Below, piece by piece: positions 8,634-17,115 of a DNA stretch of 64,000 nucleotides. Location of the stretch: contig OZ257137.1 in assembly GCA_965279115.1 (NCBI GenBank), positions 5,084,001 through 5,148,000 of the forward strand, given 5' to 3'. Position 1 is the first letter of the stretch. The number at the start of each line of letters is the position of its first letter. The notes beneath the pieces are model-generated. The model was not told where the DNA came from and did not search any database. It was given only the letters and a program-made list of their open reading frames with translations. This stretch comes from JAEUOS01 sp965279115 (GTDB lineage: Bacteria; Pseudomonadota; Gammaproteobacteria; Burkholderiales; JAEUOS01). A program made the position numbers and the translations under genes.

Positions 8634-8710
8634 GATTTCGCGTCCTCCCTTACGCCCTCCTGTTCGGTTCGCTGGTTTCTTCCTGGTTCCGGACGCGGTG
8701 AGGAGTGGTA

Positions 8711-9976
8711 GTGGACATTTTTTCAATGCAGTTCCTGTGGGCGCTGGGGGCAATCGTCCTCATCGACCTCGTGCTGGCTGGTGACAACGCCATCGTCATC
8801 GCGCTGGCGGCACGCAACCTCCCCAAGCACTTGCAGAAAAAGGCCATCGTCTGGGGTACGGTCGGCGCCATCGTCGTGCGTTCCGCGATGACCGTGGTGG
8901 TGGTCTGGCTGCTCAAGATCCCCGGCCTGCTCCTGGTTGGCGGCGCGCTTCTCTTGTGGATCGCCGTCAAGCTTCTCAAGCCAGCCGATGATGATGGCGG
9001 TGAGGGACATGGCGGCGCCACCAGTTTCTGGGGTGCGATGAAGACCATCGTCATTGCCGACGCCGTCATGGGCCTGGACAATGTGCTCGCCGTGGCCGGC
9101 GCTGCCCATGGCAGTTTCCTGCTGGTGGTGCTTGGCCTCCTGATCAGCATACCCATCGTGGTGTGGGGCAGCACCCTCATCCTCAAGTGGGTGGAGAAGT
9201 TCCCCGTGATCATGTACATCGGCGCCGCCGTCCTCGCCTGGACCGCAGCCAAGATGATGCTCAGCGAGCCCCTGGTCAAGGACTACATCGAGCCTTTCAA
9301 GGAGTATGGATGGTTGTTGCAGGTGGTTGTCATTGGTGCGGTGGTTGGCATCGGTTATCTCATGAATCGCAAATCCGAAGGGAGCAATGAAATGGGTTCA
9401 CTCGCAATCGAAAACAGCAATGAACTTCAGGTCGTAGGTAGCACGACCGGCGACCGCAAGCCCGGCACCTTGGGCGGGATTCTCCTGCCGGTCAATGTCC
9501 AGCCGGAGTCGAGGGTCGCCGCCGAACATCTGGCGCGCGCACTGTCCGGCAGCGGGGCGCATGTGCACCTGCTGCACGTGACGCCGTTCATTCACAAGCA
9601 TATCGGCCGGTTTCTTTCCGGTGAATCGAAAAGGCGTTTTGTCGAGCAACGGGCGGCCGGGTCGGTTGAGCCGGTGCGCAAGCTTCTGGAACTTGCCGGC
9701 GTCAAGACCACGGTGCATGTCAGCAGCGCACTGGATATCGCCGGGGAGGTGCTGGCGGTAGCCGAGCGCGAGAAGGTTTCCCGGATCGTGATGGGCGCCA
9801 CCCGCAAGAGCACGCTGGTGCGTACGGTCACCAACTCGGTTACCGGCAGGGTTCTCGCCGGCGCGAAGGTTCCGGTCGAGGTGGTGGCGGGGCGCGAGGC
9901 TTCGCTCTGGCAGCGTGTGGGTGTGCCAGCGGGCGTGGGCCTGGCCATGGCCGCGCTGCTCATCGAACTGGACTGA
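8711..9976 (+). CDS. TerC family membrane protein fused to a universal-stress (UspA) domain
   Basis: A 421-residue fusion. Residues 1-220 are a TerC/YjbE integral membrane domain with about seven helices and the two acidic metal-site motifs IDLVLAGDNAIVIAL and ADAVMGLDNVLAVAG. Residues 245-395 form a UspA-like domain with GGILLPVNVQPESRVAAEHL and a nucleotide-loop-like IVMGATRKSTLVRTVTNSVTG. A last hydrophobic segment (GVPAGVGLAMAALLI) may re-enter the membrane. Family knowledge and the upstream riboswitch point to Mn2+ export. GTG at 8711 is chosen because AGGAG at 8701-8705 sits 5 nt upstream; the GTG at 8705 would lie within that site. Confidence 0.88.
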   Translation: MDIFSMQFLWALGAIVLIDLVLAGDNAIVIALAARNLPKHLQKKAIVWGTVGAIVVRSAMTVVVVWLLKIPGLLLVGGALLLWIAVKLLKPADDDGGEGHGGATSFWGAMKTIVIADAVMGLDNVLAVAGAAHGSFLLVVLGLLISIPIVVWGSTLILKWVEKFPVIMYIGAAVLAWTAAKMMLSEPLVKDYIEPFKEYGWLLQVVVIGAVVGIGYLMNRKSEGSNEMGSLAIENSNELQVVGSTTGDRKPGTLGGILLPVNVQPESRVAAEHLARALSGSGAHVHLLHVTPFIHKHIGRFLSGESKRRFVEQRAAGSVEPVRKLLELAGVKTTVHVSSALDIAGEVLAVAEREKVSRIVMGATRKSTLVRTVTNSVTGRVLAGAKVPVEVVAGREASLWQRVGVPAGVGLAMAALLIELD

Positions 9977-9982
9977 CCCCCG

Positions 9983-10006
9983 CCCCGGCGCAACGCCGGG
10001 GTTGCT
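9983..10006 (+). terminator. Likely intrinsic terminator after the terC-usp gene
   Basis: CCCCGGCG (9983-9990) and CGCCGGGG (9994-10001) form a perfect 8-bp stem with a 3-nt loop, followed by TTGCTT. The T-run is short, so efficiency may be partial. Confidence 0.6.
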
Positions 10007-10018
10007 TGACCTGCTGTA

Positions 10019-10138
10019 ACTCCCCTGATCGCACCCGCGTTTCCGGCTCTGCCGGAAACGTCGGGGGAGTGTTGCCTGCGTTCGGGGCGGACGCATTTCA
10101 AGGGCGGGAAAACGATGCCCCTGGAAAGGCCCAAATGC
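10019..10138 (+). promoter_or_regulatory. Structured leader upstream of the RND efflux operon
   Basis: Two stem-loops lie between the terC-usp terminator and the czcC-like gene. The first has perfect 10-bp arms CGTTTCCGGC (10038-10047) and GCCGGAAACG (10051-10060) with a TCT loop, plus outer pairing of CTCCCC with GGGGAG. The second pairs GCATTT...GGGC (10093-10105) with GCCC-AAATGC (10129-10138). No known riboswitch consensus was recognised. Confidence 0.4.
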
Positions 10139-10211
10139 TGGAACCAACGGCAACATGGCTAGTCAATAGAAAAAGATAAATGCTGTTCATTGAAATGGGT
10201 CAAAGAAGAGA

Positions 10212-11507
10212 ATGAAAAAGCGTGCCGGATCGGAAGTGTTTTCAAGGTGGATCAAGGCCGGGCTGTGGGTCATGCTGACGGTCTTGCCGCCGGGCTTACA
10301 TGCGCAAGTCTCAGGCGCCGGGCCGTCCGCGGGCGTGCCTTCGTTCAGCCTGGACGATCTGCTTGGGGTCGCGCGGCGCGACAACCTGGCCTTGCAGTCG
10401 GCGCGCGCCCTGGCGCTTGCGGCCAGGGCGGGCGTGGGCACCGCGCGCGCCTATCCCAACCCTGAGCTGGAGTTTCTCCATGCGAGTTTTCGTGCGCGTA
10501 CGCCCGGCACCGTGGGCGGCAGCGGCACGACGCTGGGCGTTTCGCAGCGCATCGAAAACCCGGGTCTGCGTGGCGCGCGGGTAGAAGCTGCGACCGCCGG
10601 CGCGCAGGTCGCGGAAATCGGCATCTGGGTGGTCGAGAACGACCTGATGGCGGAAATCAAGACGCGCTTTTTCGAGACCTTGCGCCGCGAAGAGGACCTG
10701 GAGGCCAATCGCGAGGACCTGGCGCTTACCGAGCAGATCCGCGATCGTATCCGGGTGCGCGTGCGCACGGGTGAAGCGCCGCGTTTCGACCTGTTCCGTG
10801 CCGACAACGAGGTGGCACTGGCGACCAGGCAGGTCGGTCTTGGCATCGCCCGGGTGGCGGAGGCGAAGGCCCTGCTGCGGCAGGCGGTCGGCGCGGGACT
10901 TCCCGAGACTTTCAACCTGGCGGGCGACTTCTATCGCAAGACCCCGCAGGCGGACTACGCCTCGCTGCGTGATGCGGTATTGGCCGCCAACCCGGAACTC
11001 AAGCGCGCGCTTGCCGAGCGCGCGCGCGCCGAGAAGCAGGTGCGGGTGGAAGAAGCGCAGGTGGTGCCTTCGGTGTCGTTGCGGATCGTGCAGGAAACCG
11101 AACCCGAGATGCGCGCCTTGCGCGCCGGCGTCGCCCTTGGGGTGCCCTTGTGGGACCGCAGGCGCGGGCAGATAGACGAGGCGCGCGCACAGGCGATCCG
11201 CAGCCGTGCCGATTCCGACTTGCGACGCTTCGTGCTGGCGCAAAGCTTCGAGGCCGGCTGGCAGCAGTACCAGTCGGCCCTCAATTCAGTGCAGGCGCTC
11301 GAGGGTGGCATCCTGCAGCAGGCTCGCACCGTCGTCGATATCGCCGAGGCGGCCTACCGCTTTGGCGAGCGCGGCATCCTCGAATACCTCGATGCGCGTC
11401 GCCAGTTTCGCGCGGTGCGCTCCGATCTCATCTCGGCGCGATTTGAACTTCACGCGGCCAAGGCGGAACTTGAACGCCTGGCCGCCAGCGACATCAAGGG
11501 CGAATAG
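10212..11507 (+). CDS. TolC/CzcC-like outer membrane efflux protein
   Basis: A 431-residue outer-membrane channel of heavy-metal RND pumps, with a signal peptide ending near LHAQ. Two related coiled-coil halves are visible. The first starts around SLDDLLGVARRDNLALQSAR with the TARAYPNPELEF signature; the second contains ALRAGVALGVPLWDRRRGQI, the conserved Leu-Pro-hairpin region of the family. It is followed 3 bp later by the adaptor gene and then the RND pump. Substrate metals (Co/Zn/Cd or Cu/Ag) cannot be separated from this subunit. Confidence 0.88.
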   Translation: MKKRAGSEVFSRWIKAGLWVMLTVLPPGLHAQVSGAGPSAGVPSFSLDDLLGVARRDNLALQSARALALAARAGVGTARAYPNPELEFLHASFRARTPGTVGGSGTTLGVSQRIENPGLRGARVEAATAGAQVAEIGIWVVENDLMAEIKTRFFETLRREEDLEANREDLALTEQIRDRIRVRVRTGEAPRFDLFRADNEVALATRQVGLGIARVAEAKALLRQAVGAGLPETFNLAGDFYRKTPQADYASLRDAVLAANPELKRALAERARAEKQVRVEEAQVVPSVSLRIVQETEPEMRALRAGVALGVPLWDRRRGQIDEARAQAIRSRADSDLRRFVLAQSFEAGWQQYQSALNSVQALEGGILQQARTVVDIAEAAYRFGERGILEYLDARRQFRAVRSDLISARFELHAAKAELERLAASDIKGE

Positions 11508-11510
11508 AAA

Positions 11511-12710
11511 ATGAAACACTCCATATTTGTTCGTTATGCCATGGCGAGCGTCGTGCTGGGGCTCCTCGCCGCATGCGGCGAAAAGACCCCTGCTCCCGCG
11601 CCGCTCCCCGCCGCGAAGGACGCGAAGGCGCCCAAGGCCGCCGGCACGACGGCGCCGGCGGACCCGTCTTCCGTGCAGCTCTCCGGTGACCTCGCCGCGC
11701 TTGTGAAGCTCGGGCCGCTGCCGCAGATGGCGGTGGCCGAAACCCTGCGCATCGCGGGACGTCTGGAAGTCAATGCCTACAAGACCGCGCGCATCGGCGC
11801 GCCGGTGACCGGCCGTATCAGCGACATCCGTGCGGTGCATGGCCAGGAGGTCCGGCAGGGTGAGATGCTGGCCGAGATCAACAGCCAGGAAACCATCGCC
11901 GCGCAACTGGCCTTCCTGAAGGCCCATTCCGCCGAGCAGTTGCACTCGCGGGCGGTGGAGCGTGCGCAACTCCTGCTTTCCGCGGACGTGATCGGTTCCG
12001 CCGAGTTGCAGCGCAGGCAGGGGGAACTGGTGGTGGCGAAGGCCGAGAAGCGCGCCGCGGCCGACCAGTTGCGCGTGCTGGGGCTCTCCGGGCGGGCGGT
12101 TGAGCAACTGGAGACCACCGGCAAGCTGATCGCCGCCGCGCCCATCTCGACCACCCAGTCCGGCACGGTGATCGAGCGCAAGGTCGCGGTGGGGCAGGTG
12201 GTGCAGCCTTCCGATTCGCTTTTCGTGGTGTCCGACCTGAAGTCGGTGTGGGCGATCGCCGAGGTGCCGGAACAGGATGCCGATGCGGTCAGCCGCGGGC
12301 AGCGGGTGGAGATCGTCGTGCCATCGCTGGGCGATGAAAAAAGGGTCGGCAAGATCGTCTATGTGGCCGACGTCGTCAATCCCGAGACCCGCACCGTGCG
12401 CGTGGGCGTCGATCTTGACAACCCGGGCAAGATCCTCAAGCCCGCCATGCTGATCGGCATGCTGATCGAACGCAAGGTGGCCAACCGCGTGGTCGTCCCG
12501 GTGGCGGCGGTGGTGCGCGAGAACGATGCGGACCACCTGTTCCTGCAGACCGCGCCGGGCGCGGTGCGGCTGGTCCGCGCCAAGCTGGGCCCCGAGAAGA
12601 ACGGCATGCGCGCCGTGCTGGAAACGCTGCCCGCCCACCAGGCGGTCGTGCTGGACGGTGCGTTCCATCTGAACAACGAGCGCCAGAAGCGCGCCCTTGA
12701 GAAGACGTGA
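11511..12710 (+). CDS. RND efflux periplasmic adaptor lipoprotein (CzcB-like)
   Basis: A 399-residue membrane-fusion protein. The N-terminus ends in the lipobox LLAAC with Cys at about residue 21, so it is lipid-anchored, followed by an Ala/Pro-rich linker. The biotinyl-lipoyl half-motifs are GAPVTGRISDIRAVHGQEV near residue 100 and AAPISTTQSGTVIERKVAVG near 210, flanking an alpha-helical hairpin. The beta-barrel contains SVWAIAEVPEQDADAV. It connects the pump encoded next to the outer-membrane channel encoded before it. Confidence 0.9.
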   Translation: MKHSIFVRYAMASVVLGLLAACGEKTPAPAPLPAAKDAKAPKAAGTTAPADPSSVQLSGDLAALVKLGPLPQMAVAETLRIAGRLEVNAYKTARIGAPVTGRISDIRAVHGQEVRQGEMLAEINSQETIAAQLAFLKAHSAEQLHSRAVERAQLLLSADVIGSAELQRRQGELVVAKAEKRAAADQLRVLGLSGRAVEQLETTGKLIAAAPISTTQSGTVIERKVAVGQVVQPSDSLFVVSDLKSVWAIAEVPEQDADAVSRGQRVEIVVPSLGDEKRVGKIVYVADVVNPETRTVRVGVDLDNPGKILKPAMLIGMLIERKVANRVVVPVAAVVRENDADHLFLQTAPGAVRLVRAKLGPEKNGMRAVLETLPAHQAVVLDGAFHLNNERQKRALEKT

Positions 12711-12738
12711 GCCGCGCTAGCGGCGTGATGGGAAGAAA

Positions 12739-15700
12739 ATGATTGAAGGCCTGATTCGCTGGTCCCTGCAGCAACGCATCCTGGTGGCCGTGCTTGCGCT
12801 GGCCATGCTGGTGGCGGGCGGGTTCGCCACCCGCAGCCTGTCGGTGGACGCCTTTCCCGATGTCACCAACGTGCAGGTCCAGGTGGCGACCGAGGCGCCC
12901 GGGCGCCCGCCCACGGAGGTGGAGCGCTTCGTCACCGTGCCCATCGAGATCGCCATGACCGGCCTGCCGGGCCTGACCGAGATGCGCTCGCTCAACCGCA
13001 ACGGCATCTCCATCGTGACGCTGGTGTTCACCGACAAGACCGATGTATTTTTCGCGCGCAATCTGGTGCTGGAGCGCCTCATCGAGGTCAAGGGCAGCCT
13101 GCCGCCGGATGTCACGCCGGTGCTGGGTCCGGTCTCGACCGGGCTGGGGGAGGTGTTCCAGTACACGCTGGAACACCCGTCGGACCGTGGTCCCGACGGC
13201 AAGCTGCGCACGCTCACCCAGGCCGAGCTCACCGAGCGTCGCACCATCCAGGACTGGGTTGTCAGGCCGATGCTGCGCAGCGTGAACGGCGTGGCTGAAA
13301 TCAACTCCCAGGGCGGATTCAGCAAGCAGTACCAGGTCCTGGTCAACCCCGACCGCATCCGCTACTACGGGCTTTCGGTCAAGGATGTCTACAGCGCGGT
13401 GGCGCGCAACAACGCCAACAGTTCCGGCGGCGTCCTGCCCTCGTTCGCCGAGCAGTTCCTGATCCGCGGCACCGGCCTGATCGGGTCGCTTGACGACATC
13501 CGCAACATCATGCTCAAGGAAGTGCGCGGCACCCCGGTGTACGTGAAGGACGTGGCCGAAGTGCGCTTCGGCGCCGAAGTCAGGCAAGGCGCGCTGATCA
13601 AGAACGGCGAGACCGAGGCCGCCGGCGGCATCATCCAGATGATCCGCGGCGGCAACGCGCGCGAGGTGGTCACGCGCATCAAGAACCGGGTGGCGGAGAT
13701 CAACCAGAAGCAGATGCTGCCCGGCGGTTTGCAGATCGTGCCGTTCTACGACCGCACCGACCTGGTGGATTCCGCCATGGCCACGGTGGCCAAGGTGCTG
13801 GCCGAAGGCGTCATCCTGGTCGTCGTGATCCTCTTCATTTTCCTCGGGGACGTGCGCTCCTCCATCATCGTGGTGGCGACCCTGGTGCTCACGCCGCTCC
13901 TTACTTTCATGGTGATGAACCGGATCGGGCTGTCAGCCAACCTGATGTCGCTGGGCGGGCTGGCGATCGCCATCGGATTGATGGTCGACGGGGCGGTGGT
14001 GGTGGTCGAAAACGCCTTTGCGCGTCTCGGCGACCCCGCCAATGCGGGGCGCTCCAAGGCGCAGGTGATCCTGGAGGCCGCGCGCGAGGTCGGCAAGCCG
14101 GTGCTCTATGGCGTGGGCATCATCATCCTGGTGTTCCTGCCGCTGCTTTCGCTGCAGGGGATGGAAGGCAAGATGTTTGCGCCGCTGGCGCTGACCATCG
14201 CGATCGCGCTTTCGGTTTCACTTTTCCTTTCGTTCACCCTCACGCCCATGCTGTGCTCATACCTGCTCAAGGGCGGGGCCGAGCATGACACCTGGCTGTT
14301 GCGCAAGCTCAAGGCGCCCTACCTGGGGATGCTCGGCTATTGCATCGCCAATCCGAAGAAAGTCGTCACGGCATCCCTGGCCGCACTGGCCGGCAGCGTC
14401 GCGCTGGTGCCGCTCCTGGGCACGGCCTTCATACCGACCATGCAGGAAGGCTCGGTGACGCCGGTGATCGTGCGGGTACCCAAGATCTCGCTCGACGAAT
14501 CCATCAAGATGGAAACCGAGGCCATGAAGGCCGTCATGAAGGTGCCGGAGGTCAGCATGGTGGTATCCCGGCTGGGTCGCGGTGAATCGGCCGCCGATCC
14601 CGGCCAGCCGCACGAATCCGACCCCATCGTGACGCTGAAGCCGCGCGGCGAGTGGCGCGACGGTCTGACCCAGGAAGACATCGCCAACGAGATACGCGAC
14701 AAGCTCAAGAACCTGCCGGGTGTGGAACTGGCGATCAGCCAGCCAATCGCCGCGCGGGTCGATGAGATGGTGTCCGGTGTGCGCTCCCAGGTGGCGATCA
14801 AGCTTTTCGGCGACGACCTCGGGGTGCTCAAGGAGAAGGGCGACGCCATCGCGCGCGTGCTTTCCTCGATCGGCGGTTCAACCGACCTGCGGGTCGAGAA
14901 GGTGTCCGGCCAGGAGTACCTGACGGTGAAGATCGACCGTGCCGCCATCGCCCGCTTCGGCATCAATGTCGAGGACGTCAACGACATGATCGAGATCGCC
15001 ATCAAGGGGCGTGACGCCACCCTGGTGTATGAAGGCGAGCGGCGCTACAACGCGGTGGTGCGCTTCCCGGAGGCGTATCGCAACAACATCGAGGCGATCT
15101 CGGGCATCCTGCTGACCGCCCCGTCGGGCGCGGTGGTGCCGCTCAAGGACCTGGCCGACATCACGCTGGCGGACGGTCCTGCGCAGGTGTCGCGTGAATC
15201 GGCCAAGCGGCGCCTGGTGATCGGCGCCAATGTGCAGGGGCGCGACCTGGGAGGTTTCGTGGCCGAGGCGCAGGCGCGCATCGCCGCCGAAGTGCCGTTG
15301 CCCGAAGGCTACTACCTGGCGTGGGGCGGCCAGTTCGAGAACATGGAACGCGCCATGAGCCGGCTGATGGTGATCATTCCCATCACCATCGGCGCGATTT
15401 TCTTCCTGCTGTTCATGCTGTTCGATTCGGCGCGCTATGCCACCCTGGTGATCACCGTACTGCCGCTGGCGGCCATCGGCGGCATCATCGGCCTGTTTGT
15501 CGGAGGCGAATACCTGAGCGTGCCGGCCGCGGTGGGATTCATCAACCTGTGGGGCATTGCCGTGCTGAACGGGGTGGTGCTGGTGAGCTTCATCCGCCAG
15601 TTGCGCGAGCAGGGCATGGAGCAGGCGCACGCCATCATCGAAGGCTGCACCCATCGCTTCCGGCCGGTGATGATGACCGCATCGGTGGCCATGTTGGCAC

Positions 15701-15861
15701 TGATCCCGATGCTGTTTTCCACCGGACCGGGGTCGGAGGTGACGCGGCCGCTCGCGGTGGTGGTGATCGGCGGGCTGTTCTCGTCGACCGCGCTGACGCT
15801 GCTGGTGGTGCCGGTCCTGTACCGCTGGTTCGAGGCGCCGCAGCAGGAAAGCACCGCTTGA
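12739..15861 (+). CDS. CusA/CzcA family heavy-metal RND efflux pump
   Basis: A 1040-residue RND proton antiporter of normal length. It starts MIEGLIRWSLQQRILV, and the first periplasmic domain begins DAFPDVTNVQVQV. Helix 4 carries GLMVDGAVVVVEN, the acidic proton-relay signature of the metal-efflux (HME) class, and the second half repeats the fold (LMVIIPITIGAIFFLLFML). The exact metal is not assigned. The TGA stop overlaps the TTG start of the SbtA-like gene, so the bicarbonate transporter is probably translated from the same message. Confidence 0.93.
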   Translation: MIEGLIRWSLQQRILVAVLALAMLVAGGFATRSLSVDAFPDVTNVQVQVATEAPGRPPTEVERFVTVPIEIAMTGLPGLTEMRSLNRNGISIVTLVFTDKTDVFFARNLVLERLIEVKGSLPPDVTPVLGPVSTGLGEVFQYTLEHPSDRGPDGKLRTLTQAELTERRTIQDWVVRPMLRSVNGVAEINSQGGFSKQYQVLVNPDRIRYYGLSVKDVYSAVARNNANSSGGVLPSFAEQFLIRGTGLIGSLDDIRNIMLKEVRGTPVYVKDVAEVRFGAEVRQGALIKNGETEAAGGIIQMIRGGNAREVVTRIKNRVAEINQKQMLPGGLQIVPFYDRTDLVDSAMATVAKVLAEGVILVVVILFIFLGDVRSSIIVVATLVLTPLLTFMVMNRIGLSANLMSLGGLAIAIGLMVDGAVVVVENAFARLGDPANAGRSKAQVILEAAREVGKPVLYGVGIIILVFLPLLSLQGMEGKMFAPLALTIAIALSVSLFLSFTLTPMLCSYLLKGGAEHDTWLLRKLKAPYLGMLGYCIANPKKVVTASLAALAGSVALVPLLGTAFIPTMQEGSVTPVIVRVPKISLDESIKMETEAMKAVMKVPEVSMVVSRLGRGESAADPGQPHESDPIVTLKPRGEWRDGLTQEDIANEIRDKLKNLPGVELAISQPIAARVDEMVSGVRSQVAIKLFGDDLGVLKEKGDAIARVLSSIGGSTDLRVEKVSGQEYLTVKIDRAAIARFGINVEDVNDMIEIAIKGRDATLVYEGERRYNAVVRFPEAYRNNIEAISGILLTAPSGAVVPLKDLADITLADGPAQVSRESAKRRLVIGANVQGRDLGGFVAEAQARIAAEVPLPEGYYLAWGGQFENMERAMSRLMVIIPITIGAIFFLLFMLFDSARYATLVITVLPLAAIGGIIGLFVGGEYLSVPAAVGFINLWGIAVLNGVVLVSFIRQLREQGMEQAHAIIEGCTHRFRPVMMTASVAMLALIPMLFSTGPGSEVTRPLAVVVIGGLFSSTALTLLVVPVLYRWFEAPQQESTA

Positions 15862-16793
15862 GCATTGATCCGGTCATCCCGTTCTTCCTTCTGGGCATCC
15901 TGGCCCGGCTGCTCAAGTCGGACCTGCGGCTGCCCGAGGCTTTGTACGAGGCCCTGTCGGTCTACCTGTTGCTGGCGCTCGGGCTCAAGGGCGGCGCGGA
16001 GCTGGCGAAGTACCCGCTGGCCGGTCTGTTGCCGCAGGTGGCCGCGGTGATTGTCCTGGGTGTCGCATTGCCGTTCGTCGCCTATGCGCTGCTGCGGCGG
16101 CTGGTCGGCCTCGACCGTCCCAACGCGGGTGCGATCGCCGCGCATTATGGTTCGGTGAGCGTGGTCACCTTCGCCGCCGGGGTGGCATGGCTGGAGGCGC
16201 GCGGCATCCCCTTCGAGCCCCACCTCGCTTTGTTCCTCGCCATCCTCGAGGTGCCCGGCATCGTGGTCGGGGTGCTGCTGGCGCGCGGGCTGCGGGCTGG
16301 CGCGGCGTTCGGTCCGATGCTGCGCGAAGTGCTGGTGGGCAAGAGTGTCCTGCTGCTTCTGGGCGGGCTGGCGATCGGCGCGATGCTGGGGCCGTCCGGG
16401 CTCAAGCCCACCGCACCGCTGTTCGTCGACCTGTTCAAGGGCGCGCTTTGCCTGTTCATGCTCGAGCTGGGGCTGGTGACCGGACGCCAGTTCTCGCAGT
16501 TGCGAAGGAGCGGCGCGCCCCTGGTGGTCTTCGCCGTCGCGGTGCCCCTGCTGTTCGGATTCGCGGGGGCCGCCCTGGGCAGCCTGATGGGTCTTTCCGT
16601 GGGCGGGTCCACGCTGCTCGGCACGCTCGCGGCCAGCGCCTCCTACATCGCCGCGCCCGCGGCGATGCGGGTGGCCGTGCCGGAGGCCAACCCGGGAATC
16701 TCCCTGCCGGTTGTTCTCGGCGTGACCTTTCCGTTCAATGTATTTTTCGGACTCGGGGTGTACCACGCGTACGCCGTCCACTTGGCGAGGTGA
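15858..16793 (+). CDS. SbtA-like sodium-dependent bicarbonate transporter
   Basis: A 311-residue membrane protein with about ten helices in two inverted halves. Diagnostic SbtA stretches are LLALGLKGGAEL near residue 40, HYGSVSVVTFAAG near 97 and GTLAASASYIAAPAAMR near 260. It takes up bicarbonate, usually with Na+, for carbon concentration. The TTG at 15858-15860 shares two bases with the czcA-like stop. An SbtB-like PII gene follows 3 bp downstream, the arrangement of cyanobacterial sbtAB. Placement at the end of a metal-efflux operon is unusual. Confidence 0.88.
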   Translation: MSIDPVIPFFLLGILARLLKSDLRLPEALYEALSVYLLLALGLKGGAELAKYPLAGLLPQVAAVIVLGVALPFVAYALLRRLVGLDRPNAGAIAAHYGSVSVVTFAAGVAWLEARGIPFEPHLALFLAILEVPGIVVGVLLARGLRAGAAFGPMLREVLVGKSVLLLLGGLAIGAMLGPSGLKPTAPLFVDLFKGALCLFMLELGLVTGRQFSQLRRSGAPLVVFAVAVPLLFGFAGAALGSLMGLSVGGSTLLGTLAASASYIAAPAAMRVAVPEANPGISLPVVLGVTFPFNVFFGLGVYHAYAVHLAR

Positions 16794-16796
16794 ATC

Positions 16797-17108
16797 TTGG
16801 AAACGCCCTGGCATGCGCGCAAGCTGTTGACCATCATCGCCGAAGCCGCGCTGGAGCGCATGCTGGTGGCGGAAGTGCGCGACGCCGGCGCGGTCGGCTA
16901 CACCATCGCCGAGGTGCGCGGCGGCGGGCACGGCGGGGAGAGGCGCGGCGAGTGGGAAGGCGAGCGGTCCATCGAGTTCCGCGTGGTGTGCGACGAAGCG
17001 ACCGCCGGACGCATCGCCGACCGGGTGATGGCACGCTACGCGCAGGACTATTCGCTGGTGATGTACCTGTCCGACGTCGGCGTCAGGCGCGCGGAGCGCT
17101 TCAGCTGA
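16797..17108 (+). CDS. PII-like regulator of SbtA (SbtB-like)
   Basis: A 103-residue protein with the ferredoxin-like beta-alpha-beta pattern of PII proteins. It has KLLTIIAEAALERMLVAEVRDAG at residues 9-31 and a T-loop region GGGHGGERRGEWEGE at about 42-56, then EFRVVCDEATAGRIADRVM. The T-loop lacks the uridylylated tyrosine of GlnB/GlnK, as in SbtB proteins that bind adenine nucleotides. It is directly downstream of the transporter it presumably controls. The start is TTG. Confidence 0.82.
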   Translation: METPWHARKLLTIIAEAALERMLVAEVRDAGAVGYTIAEVRGGGHGGERRGEWEGERSIEFRVVCDEATAGRIADRVMARYAQDYSLVMYLSDVGVRRAERFS

Positions 17109-17115
17109 GGCCGGG

